From Fratercula arctica (taxonomy: Eukaryota > Chordata > Aves > Charadriiformes > Alcidae): DNA of 64,000 nucleotides. Shown here in pieces: positions 46,301 to 58,300 of the stretch. The stretch is taken from assembly GCA_947846985.1 (NCBI GenBank), contig CANTUZ010000001.1, positions 69,209,521-69,273,520 of the forward strand. Direction: 5' to 3'. The position numbers were made by a program, and so were the translations under genes. The notes below the pieces were generated by a model. It was not told where the DNA came from and made no database searches. It saw only the letters and a program-made list of their open reading frames with translations. Numbering within the stretch: position 1 is the stretch's first letter; each line of letters opens with the position of its first letter.

Positions 46301-49300
46301 TCCAAGACCAATTCAGAGGCCAGGTCTACCACATTGAGCAATATCTAATTGAACCTTGCCACAGAACAACTATCTGTATTGATACAGCAGCGCACATAGC
46401 TTTGCATCTTAAACTGTACTTCTTTGCTTCCCTTTCCAGATGCTTTACTACATGTAGTTTATAAGAGAGTGTACAAAATAAAGCCTATGAACCCCTACAC
46501 ATGCAAGAGCTTTAGGAGTAGGAAATCCATTGCCTAGTATCAGACAATCAGTACCTCCAGGGTGGCCTAGTCCAGGTTCTCCGAGATCCTCCCTGTAAGC
46601 CAGTGTACACAGTGATAGCTAACATCAACAGATAGATAAATAATGCTGGCAGGCATAAATTTCATCCACCCATTACTGAAAAATCTCCAGGCACTGCAGT
46701 TTATTCAGGCCGATTTAGAGACTAAAGAGGGCTAAGCAAATCAGGTACATATATACTGCAAGTTTTGTGACCACAATTTTCAGAAAAATTATACCCAGAA
46801 TTGGGTAACTGTCAGGCTTGTTCCTTACATCAAGGTCACAGCAACACTGCCTAGGAAAATACTGGTAGCATGTTCTCCTGCTCTCCTTATGTGCATTTAG
46901 TGTCAAACCTATAAACATTGCAATGGCCTCTACAGTCAAGGAAGCATCTTAACCTTCACCTCACTGAGGGGCATCAGTGAGGTGAAAACAAATTTCTGTC
47001 AATCTGCCTGTCTGACAACTCCAGAGTGCTCATCCTCTTTACAGACAGATAATTGTAAACTTCTCCATATTCATCAACTTCTGTGACGAAGAAAATGTCA
47101 GAACAGAGCACATCTGAACAGCATCTAAACACGTCTCTTCTGCTACCTTCTCCAGAGACAGCTGCTTCACTGTGTTTATCTGCTGTTACTGCACCAGGTG
47201 TATAACAAACTCACTTTAGCACCCGACCATCAAGTTCTCTTTTACATATTCTTTGCTGTTTCTGCTCACAAAACTCCTGGATTTATTTTGTCTCTTCCTC
47301 AAGGATGGTTGTTTTATAGAACCTACCGGAAACTATTTTTTAATCAATACACTTATTTCAATGTCAGCATTTGCCAAGTCATACCTCCAACAGTGTCATC
47401 TCTTCTGCATACGTTCCTGTAAAATAGAACTAAGTCAACTCTAAACATCACAGAGACAATCACCACAGCTACAGCAACACATGGAAATAGTACAGCAAGG
47501 ACCATTCCAGTTGTAAATATGTGGACAGGCAGATCTCGGATGTTCCCTGTAAAACAGAAATCCAGGAAACCATAGCCTTAAAAAAGGGCATTATATTACA
47601 AGATTGCGTATTCAATACTGATGGCATCTTAAAATCACCCTAAAAAAATAACAACGTTGATGTGAATCCTCCCCTGCTAACACTACTACTAATGCTAATA
47701 CGCACATAAGCATGCCATTTGTCCTGAGAAGAACTACAGAACATGGATTACTCTAAAAACTGGAGGAACAACCTTGCATGCAATCACACCCTCCATACAC
47801 ATAAATGAACTGTATGTGGGATCAAGACTGACACTACAGATCCTCAAGAATGTACAGCATCCCATACTGGTGATCACCCGCTTTTATCACAGAATGATAG
47901 GGGTTGGAAGAGGGCTGTGGAGATCATGTACTCCAACCCCCCTGCCAGAGCAGGCTGCATAGGAACGTGATGAGTTTCCTTCAGGTTATTATTTCCTATT
48001 ATTCTCTACCTTTCACCCCTCTCTCCATCCATCCATAACAGTCCTTAATGTCCCCTTTAAACTCTTTGGACAAGACCTTTTTTTTTTTTTTAATTCTGTC
48101 TTTAGTCTCTTTCAGGCTTTTATTTATTATTATTATTTTCTGTTTTCTTTGCCTTTTTAGTTCCAAATACAGATTTTTAACCCTTATATCTTGGTGAACT
48201 CTTTATGAAGGCATTGTCAAGTCAAGCTCATTGTAGTCTGTATTTCATTTGCTTTATTATATGCATCATCTTTTGACTAGTCTATTTTCACATATTTCCT
48301 CCCAGAAAAGCTTGGAAAGGTCTGAGAGAGATGGAAAACAAAAAGGGAATGCTCATTTCCTGTGAATCCCCAGGCTGCCTGGACTATAAATGTGAAGTAC
48401 TACTATATGGTAGAGGTCAGCTTTCCATAGCTAGGAGGATAGAGTCCCTGGCAAGAGAGAAATTGCTGACCAGAACTTTTCAGTCATTATCAGAAATATA
48501 AAAGATTGACCTTCCCAGGTGGAAAAAAAAAAAAAAAAAAAAAAAAGAAAAACAACAAAAAAAACCCCAACAAACAACCAAAACCCAACAAACCAACAAA
48601 AATGTAAAAACACCAAAAAAATCAAAACCTCAGATTTCAATTTTAGAAAGAGCTGCTTAATAAACAAAGTGATCCAAACAGCAGACTCTGGGCTGCATAA
48701 GCCTTGGGTGGTTAACCAAGGCTTATGCAGTGATTCCACCAATCTGATGATCCCACCAATCTGGTGAGTAGGAGAGCACAGGGAACGCTCTGTCATGGGA
48801 CGTAGCAACGTCCCACCCAGGGATCTGTCAGCCGGAACACATCTCAGCCTCCCAGCTGTGTCCACAGCAGCAGCAGCAGTTGAACTATGGAGCCCTCACA
48901 CAGCTGCTCTAGCAGACATAGCAGCAACCCCTGCTGCCCCTGTCTCAGAGCAGGAGCTTGTGGCGGGGGGTTTTTAGGTCCAGCACTAGATGGCCCGGGG
49001 CCTTCATAAGCACACAGATGTTCCTGGAGAGATGTTCTGAAATCAGTACCCTGCCCTCAGGACTGAGAAGGCTGGCAGGATCAATAATTATCTGTGAGGA
49101 GTATGATCATACATTCTACCATACCTTTCTTCAATTTCACTATTTTTATTTGGGTTCTTTCATCAGCTTGCAACATGCAGGTGAAATTATGATGCATGTC
49201 CTCCTCTGTTACTTTTTTAATCCGTAGTAGCCTTGTGACATAGAACTTGTTTCCCAACCTGCAACAAGGAAAGGTCTTAGCAACACTGTACAGAAATCTA

Positions 49301-52300
49301 CAACAGCTGAGAGGCAGATTTTCAGAAAAAAGTTCTAAAATAACCCCAGACATTTTACTGAATTTGCAGTCCACAAAGTTCAGGACATTATCATATACAA
49401 ACAAAAGTGCAGTATCTTCAGGAAACCTACTGTAATTTTTTGAACTCTTCTTCACATATTGAAGGTTCATTCTCGGGAATACCTGTGCATTTTTCTGGAA
49501 ACGTTTGATTAATTAACCAGTAGAGGCTGGCATCTTCTCGCATATAATAACCCAAGAAACCTGTGCAATTGAGTATCTCTTCTTTACCTAAACAAAGCAT
49601 AACATGAGAAGATCTAGTCAGAAGTAGCATTCATCTTAACAGTGCAGTAGCGTGTCAGCTTTCCAGGCAACATATCCCAGGAGCTGTGCTCCTTTCTGGA
49701 CTTTGTAGCCCCTGTACAACATTTCATACGTGTTACACCTGCACTGGTGGTGGCTTCGGCAACCACGCACAGGACTCGCTTGCACTCTGTTGCAGAGTGA
49801 CAGTCATCCACTGCTTTCTCTCAGATAAACTCTGTCACAACCAGAAGAGTTTAAATAGGTCAGAGCATTTCAGGCTTTAGAGAACTAAACAGAGCTGGAC
49901 TCAACAATCCTTATGGGTCCCTTCCAACTCAAGTTATTCTATGATTCTATGAACTAAACTGTGTGCTGCAGGCAGAGAACAGGAGAGGACAACTCTTCGC
50001 CAGCACCCCAGGGCCAGGTAAAAGTAAGTAACTGATAAGGGAAATTACAACCAATTGATTATAATAGCTAAAGTATACGCTATTACTCAAAGAAAAAACA
50101 AAACCTGTTAGAGCCCCTGCTGAAGTCTCACAGAATAAATTCTCATCCCAGCTCCACACCTGGAAATCAGCATAATCCTGAATGTGTGAATCACAGCATG
50201 GTAGGGGTTGGAAGGGACTTCTGGAGATCATCTAGTCCAATCCCCTGCCAGAGCAGGGTCACCCAGAGCAGGTTACACAGCAACACGTCCAGGCGGGTTT
50301 TGAATGTCTCCAGAGATGGAGACTCCACCACCTCTCTGGGCAGCCTGTTCCAGTGCTCTGCCGCCCTCAAAGTAAAGAAGTCCCTCCTCATGTTTAGGTG
50401 GAACTTCCTATGGTCAAGTTTGTGTCCGTTACCTCTTGTCCTGTCACTGGGCACCACTGAAAAGAGCCTGGCCCCACCCTCCTGACACCCATCCTTTAAG
50501 TACTTTTAAGTCACTTAGTTAGACAGATACTTTGTACCATTTCAGAGCACTAACTGGAAATGACAGGAATCACCTCTTAAGAGTCTGGTTAATCATAAAA
50601 GCAAAAGTAAAAAGACAACTGTACACTTGGGAAAATAAAGACAGAAGGCTGCATCTCTGCAAATAATCGCTGGGTGTGAGATTTGATGATTTGCAAGGCA
50701 TTTTATTTTAAACGTTGTCATGGGAAGCTGGACCTAAGGGTATCTGCAACTTTCCAACACCATTTCTAGGCTGTGCCAGTATCATTTCCAGGGAACACAA
50801 TCAGAATGCCCTTTATTAAGCCACAAAAGCTGCATGTTAGTTCTTGCTCAGGCCATCATGCACAAATGCTTTCCAGTAAGCGAGGCCTGCACAGGAATTC
50901 TCTAAGGACACACATTATGAGTTGCGTTCTCGAGATTTATCAGAGTGGATGCTTCCAATGAAACTGCTTAAGAAAGTTTAAAGCAGAATACAGCTGAAAA
51001 TCTACTCATCTTCTATTCTGACCTTAGAAATCCAAGTCACAATTGCACAGATTGAAACATAGACCCAAATTTCTAGTATCATCTACCTTGCAACTCTAGC
51101 CTTTTCACCATACACAACAGCTATTTTCAGAGAAATATTATAGAACACCATCTAACCAATGACAAGTTTGAAAGGTCATCCAAAATTCCCTTCACTCTCC
51201 ACCATGCCACCTGTCTCACCACTCACCAGGTAGTTTAATGACCTTATCAAAAGATCTTATCAAGCCAGATAAGAAATAGAAGACAGATGATTCATAGTAA
51301 TTTTGTGCTGAATGCTGCTACCTTCTAAGGATTGGCAAAAGCATAGTAAGGGGCAAGAACCGCGCAGGAAGGATGTACTAGGAGGTTGGGAGACATGAGG
51401 CATCATAAGATTGGGGTACTACCATTGAAAAAAGGACCTACCAAGTGGTATTTGTAGGAAGGAAGAAAAATTAGCATCTGAGGTCCTGGCTGAGCCAATG
51501 AGATACACGTATGAGCAACAGTGGAAGCAAATATAATTTTTCAGACTTGGAAAGGAAGGACTGGGTAACCAGACTGGAGAAGCCTTCAGGCACAGGAAAG
51601 GCAAAAGACGGGTAAATTTCTGTTTTAAAAAAAATGTAGAGCCTCAATCACAAAATTCTGGATCCTGTCCAACACTGCATGAAGCCTGCAGACTGTATTA
51701 TCTAACCTACTCCCAATGAGAAGAACAGTCAAGGTTTGATTTTTGACAATATAACCAATGCTTTGCAGCAGTGACAAATCTGCATGCTCACATTGCCAGG
51801 ACTGTCAGCTCTCATGCTTCTCATTTCCCTGCAGAATAACATCCTCAACTGCATTAAGTATTAAGGGGATTACTCATTATTGCTGTTTGCTGAACAAACC
51901 GGACATCTTTCACACATCACTCCGTAGTGTTTGCCATCTACAAAAGCAAGCTGTGGAGAGCTGGTTTATCAGCATCACCACTTTCTCTTGCTGGTCATAG
52001 AGCAATCTCAGCTTCTGCCTCTGTAAGAGAGGAAATGCAGTGTACTTGTACATCAATCATGCAATGCGCTAGGCAAAATACAACCAGATGTGAAGAGGGA
52101 TCAGATCCAGGAGGGTGCACAGACAATTCCTAGTTTGATTACACTTAGACAGACCATCAACCATAAAGAGATCAGAATAAAAGCATATATATACAATCTA
52201 CCACAAAGATTCCTGCACTAATTTGATACCTATTTCCGTTTCAATTTCTTCATCGTGTCCAACTATCTCCAAAGTTACAGCCTCTGGTGCATCTAAAATA

Positions 52301-55300
52301 GAAAGAAGTACTGCTATTGAAGTAATAGCTTGCTTACATTCTACCACAGCAAAAATTACACATTTGCTTTATTTCTAAAATATAGATTCCATTTAATTCA
52401 AAGAACAACATCTGGGCTCTGGCATTATTAAGTAGTATAAAAGGCAGTATGTCCTGTTGATTTTTTTTTTTCACATGCATACATGTACAGTGACTATTTA
52501 CAATGGTTGGAAAGGCTCTGCCTCAAAACTCTTTGTAAATTTGTACGACTGACTGACAGCAGATAATTTTGGACAAATATAACTGCAGGGAAAACATACT
52601 AAATACATTTTCCAAAATTGGTAACCTGTCATATAAACAACTTTTGCTGTTTGTTTGGGTTTGTTTTTTTTTTTTTTACTTTTGAAATTATTGCAAAATA
52701 GTTCAGGTTACCGGATTGATCACCCTTGTATATATTTATCAAATGAGAGCGGTAATTAAAAATCCCCATAGTAAGGAGAACAAAAATTGTGCTTCAAAAT
52801 TTCAGAAAGCTTTCTTACCTTCTTCTACTACCAGTTTAATTGTATTTGTGCTGTGGTATGTCTTTCCTTCATGATTGATTAAAATTTTACAAGTATATAT
52901 CCCAGAGTGCTGTACTGTTAAGGTTTTAAAATCCAGTTCCCGTTCTGTTTCATTTTCAAAGTTCTTACAGTCCTGCACCAATAAAGACAGAAAATACTGT
53001 TCTGTAGCAAACATACATTCAAAATCTTAAAGATGTTAAAAATGATTTTTGAAAAGCAGTGTCACCATCCCTCTTTCATTATCTCAATGACATTTATCTG
53101 ACCCAAACAAAATGGGGCACAATTTTCAGTCATGGTCACTTAAATGCAACATTTGAACATTTAACCCATTAGAAGTCCAGAGCACTGCAATTCCAAGTAA
53201 GCGTCTGACTATAAAAATATCACCTCAGGAATTTAAATGCATGCATCATTCTATGATTCTATGACCTATTTTTTTCAAAATGATGTCTTGGGTCTGTAGG
53301 TGCCACCTGCTTGTGGCCAAAAGTTGTCTAGACTTCTGAGGAGCTTTCAGGTTAAAGCAAAATGCCTCAACAATAGGGAAAGTGACCATCTCTGAGGGTG
53401 ACAAGAGTTGGACTCACATTTGTTTATCCTCCCTATCCCCCAATACAAACTCTGGTTTGTTGTTGTTTGTTTGTTTTTTTCATTCATAGCACATGCTAAG
53501 TGAAATGTCCTGTGAAAAAACAGCAATATTTGGTTCTGGTCTGATTTGCCTTAGATGAAGAAGGAAAATGATCACTGCTGTAAATTGTCCGGGGAATGGA
53601 TATTTCCTGGATGCATATGCTTACCACCAGGCTCTTATACAAACACACGTGTGACCATCCCTCTTTTATCTATGTCAGCTTAGACCATGATAGGAAGGCT
53701 TTGAAAATTTTCACCCAATCAAGTGCCAAAGGATATTTAGGCACAAGGATGGCTGCTTCACCTGTCTCACACAGTATTAACCATTAATATACTGGGCATC
53801 AGTATACTCCGCTTAGTCATGAGAGAGGTCAGTCTGGGGTATGGTCCTTTACTGAGGAAAACATATCCACCTACGGCCCTACCCCTCAATGGTGCTATCG
53901 TCTCAGGCCCCACAGAACAAGGAAGCAGGGCTGTGGTTCATTCTGCCAGGCAGAATCCAGATGCCCATACTTAAGCTGTCAAAATCCTTTCCTGAAACTG
54001 ATTCAGCGCAAAGTGAAGAGGGTCTGTTACTCCAACCAAGACACCTGAGAGGAATAAGGAGCACTGATCAAGGCGATGCATAGGGACAGAGTGGAAGAAA
54101 CCTCTGCAGGGTGCTTCGTCCAATGACTGAGCACAACACCTGACAGTTACAGGTGATTACACGACTATCATCTATGTTCTGACAAAAGCTGGTAGAAAGA
54201 AGACCCATGATTTGCCTAAAATGAACAGAAGTGGATCTGTTACACATTTTGTAAAAAGTGTTCAGAAAGAGCAAAATTGAAAAGTTTGCAATTACTTTAC
54301 AAGCACAGGCCAGCTGTAAAACAAATACCTTGGCACGTCATGTGGTGTCAGGATAATATCTGTATCAGCAAAGTAGCAGCTGGCTAAGGCAGCTGCTAGC
54401 TAAAGCAGTAGACAGACATGCGCATCAGATCTTTTACCATTTGAAACTACCAGGTAATTAATAATTTCTTATTACAGGTAATTTTTTTCTAAAAAAAAAA
54501 TCTGAGAGCAGAGAAAAAAATTCTTCTGTATATCCCAGTTTAATAAACTGAGAAATTAAAGATTTACAAGGTTTGTAGATGCTTCGAAAAATTTGCTTGC
54601 AGTTAATTTTTCCTGCAATCAGATGTTTTGTTAGATGTTTTGCTTCTATAGGCAATGATTTGAGTGACACTGTTTCAGTAATTACCTTGTACCATGTTAT
54701 GCTGTCATTTTCATTGACAGACAAATCACTGCATTTCAGTGAATGACCAGTTCCAGCATTTTTAATTTCTGTAGTTAAATGATTTTTGTTGAAACAGCTG
54801 CTTTTATTTCTTTCAAGCACATTCAAGGTCCACTTTTGAATTGTGAAATTTTGTTTTCCGTTGCTGTGAAAAAAAAAAAAATAGCAAAATCAGTTTTAGG
54901 AGCTTTTTAAAGGAATGTAGTTTAATGAGTTATACAACAAAATACGAGTAAATTTTCTAATACATCTGTTAGGTAAAAAGTACATCTACAGTGACCTAAT
55001 TATTATATTCCCCATTATTACTTTTCTAACACCAAGTATCTGTAATTTCCCATAACAAAAGAGGTTATCTAAACTAAATCATCTATCACAAAACATTTGA
55101 CAGTACAGTTATATCTATGAAATATGACAATATATGCTATATCAACCAGAGCAAGGATGCAACAATTGGGGCATCCTGTATATTACAAGCGAGCATAAAA
55201 GAGTTCTAGAATCTTAAATCAGCTACTAATTTTGAAAGTTTAATCTCCTATGCATTACTAAGGTTTAAAGTAGTAACTGAAAAGTATTTTTGTAAAATAT

Positions 55301-58300
55301 GTCAAAAATAAGATGGGCAACTCTGCTATTGTTCACAAAGCAACATTATTCATTGATCAACACTGTGCACATAGTCACTGATATTTTGGAAATATTTCAA
55401 AACTATGCAAATCTCATGAATTACAGAATCACTTATGGATTCAAGCATGTCTGCAAAACAAGGCATTTTGGAAAGGATTCATCTCTTTGTCTTTCTGTTT
55501 GCACTCGTCAGAGATTTACTGTAGCTGGCCACCCCAGGTTGACTGGAAGACTCAGGAACTACCACTCCTAAAACGGAGTCCTCACGTCCCATGCAGTACC
55601 TGTAAAAGATCAGGTGAATATGCTCCAAAAATACCTCTTTTGCATATCTAGGAGTTGACCATTGTCATTCAGATATCTGCTATGTTCTATTGACACATTC
55701 CTCTAAATAATCAGAGTATAGCTGTGAGTTATTTCATTACTGGATATGTCCAAATACATGACTACCAGGAAAGAAGCTGGAGGAGTTTTGGCTTAAGTTT
55801 GGCAAAGCTGGCCTAACTTTGGCAAAGTTAGGCATTAAGAGAATGTTGTAAACTGCTGTAAATTAATGGGTGAGATTTTGCAATTAGTGCATAAAGCTCC
55901 CCTTTTTTACTGAGCAAGTAGAGTCTGACAAAGCAAAAGCAGCAATCACAGAGCACCTCCTTCCACTGTCAGTCATATCTTCATAAATATGTCTGAACAT
56001 TTCTGTCTCCAGGAAAAGAAAAAGGAATCACTCCCAGGAGAACTGAAACTAGTCAAATATCATTTTGATGAGAAGGTCTAAGGGGACAAAGCAGTTGAAA
56101 TGGAGAAGCAAGCCTGACGAGTGTATCAGCTTAAAAACCATTCTTGACTGACATGCCTTTTACTGTTACAAGATTCAGAAGAACTATTAGGACATCATTC
56201 ATATGATGAATTTAGACCAAGTTCTGGTTTGTTTTTTTCCCCCTTCCTAAGTTCCCCAAATAGATGTATTTATGTATTTTGCTCACTCTGATAACATTGT
56301 AGCCCTTTTTCAGCCTACACAGGTTCTCCTTGTTCTCCTTACTCACTTGAGAAATTCGTGACTCATAATTGCAATTGACTATCTAAATTAAAACACGGTG
56401 CTTTGGTTTCTCAATCAGCTAACTAGGGTGTCATAAACAGGAAAAACCTTATCAAAACTTTTCCATCAGAGATGTACTCGCATGTGTATTCACGGTGGGT
56501 GGAGGAGTCCTTCTCACCTATCCTTCAACATCACATTTACACATTTAAATCAGAGCTACTCATCACAGGCAGCAGCGGGACCACATTCAATAGTCACCCC
56601 TTTAGAGCGCAGTTTACATGACCTATTTTATATGTTTGGTTTAGGACAAAATAATCCATGCCACAGAAAGGCCTCTCTCTCTCTCCCTGACAGTAAAGGT
56701 ACCTAAGATAAGTTTAGGTGTAGACATAAACATTAGTTTCAATTAATTCCACCAAGTCTGAATACTGATGGAGAGGCAACTATGGATCTAGCCATAAAAT
56801 ACATGTAATTTTAATATTTAGATTCAGCAGATGGAAGAGAAGGATCAATAAAGCCACATGATCTCTGCAGCACTGTCACTCCCCAGAGGCTTTCTTCTGC
56901 AATAATATTTGGTGAAATCACTTTGACAAATATGAGGATTTCACCCAAAGTGGATCAAGATATTCCACCTGATGAGCCAAAATCTGGAAAGGAGCAGCTC
57001 CCTGGAAGGTGACAAAGCCATACCTATGCAAACTAAGATGAATGTGGCTTACATAATTTCTAGCTATCTGCCATACACGTGATTTTCAACAAAAAAATCC
57101 ACATTAAGTTGTATAGTTTAAACTACTAGTGTCTAAGTTGTTACTTTCTACCCTGGTTTTCACTTGCTGAGATTCTTTATGATAATTTGTAGGGAACAAA
57201 ACCATTTCTGCCTTTCAACTCCCCCCGCCAAACCCACCGAGAAGGAACAACAAAAACTAGCTTGACTCAGGAGAGGATACAAGGAAGTGAAAGCCCTTAG
57301 AGAATACAAACCAAGTTTACTGGATACATGGCCAACTCTATGTCATGCCTTAGCTATTTCACTGCAACAAGCCAGGGTTATCTCAATATTTCCATCTACT
57401 GCAAGAAACTGTCACTAAATGTGTAAACTCCCACTGCTTTCAACTGTTCTAAATTCGTTGAAAAAGTGAGCAGTATTAGCATCTTAAAAGGTATCGTGTT
57501 TATCATCATGGATCTTGATACTTTTTTTTTTTTTTTTTTTTTGGAACCTGTCAGTTCCCTCAGTTTCAAGGTAACCAACACAGAACAACCAGATGACCTG
57601 CTTTTTTGTAATCTGGTTTTCTCTTGATAACCACAGGATATAGGCTACGAAAAAAAACATAGAAATGAGAAATCCTGCCAAAGATGTGTGACACAGTTTT
57701 TCTGCTTATCATTTCCACTACAAGTGCATATGAAATCTTTATTTTCAAGAAATGTTGCTGAAGATGGACACACTCAGGCTTACAGATGATGTCTATTAAT
57801 TCCTGAATTTATATCTTAAGGTCTAACTAACTATAAGTTATAGTTAGACTTATAGTTAGTATAACTAAGTTATACTGACAAACACACATGAGCACATCAA
57901 CACACACGTACGCACACTTTAGCTACCTATGCGATGTCTCAGCAGGACACTTCTGCTTTAGCTGGAAAACTTCTGATTCTTCTTTAAGTTAAAAATAAGT
58001 GGATAACACACCACAAGTACATTGTTACATCATTTCCACTCTCGCCTCTTGCATATTGTCAGTTGTAACATACCAGGGGGAAAAAAAAAAATCCCTAAAT
58101 TTATTTAGTTCGCAAAATCTGTCAACATGTGTTGTCTTACTTTTCTCAAAAATCTGCATAATATCTAATTGTCACTTTGTTCACTAAAACTGACGAAGCA
58201 GTTATAAGCACTCTAAAAATAATTTCCTGTATGGCTTACAAATACCTATCTCTTAATTAAATAGTTGAAAATAAAGAAGATAAATAAAAATATACTTAAA

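Larger units (their letters stand above)
45783..49124 (-). other. IL18R1: IL18R1 introns 7 and 8 (around exon 8)
   Basis: Intron 8 (45783-47384) holds nothing recognised. Intron 7 (47547-49124) holds the CR1 piece at 47886-47960 and the low-complexity tract at 48519-48612; a CAGCAG-rich, GC-richer patch at about 48850-48990 is unexplained. Confidence 0.75.
49588..52229 (-). other. IL18R1: IL18R1 intron 5
   Basis: Contains the opposed CR1 pieces at 49885-49953 and 50188-50512. Introns at 52293-52818 and 52973-54685 contain only T-rich runs and the tail remnant at 53245. Confidence 0.8.

Noticed and set aside
48519..48767. Plus-strand 82-codon frame starting with lysine run
   Set aside because: Produced by the poly(A) and A/C-rich tract; no similarity to a known protein.
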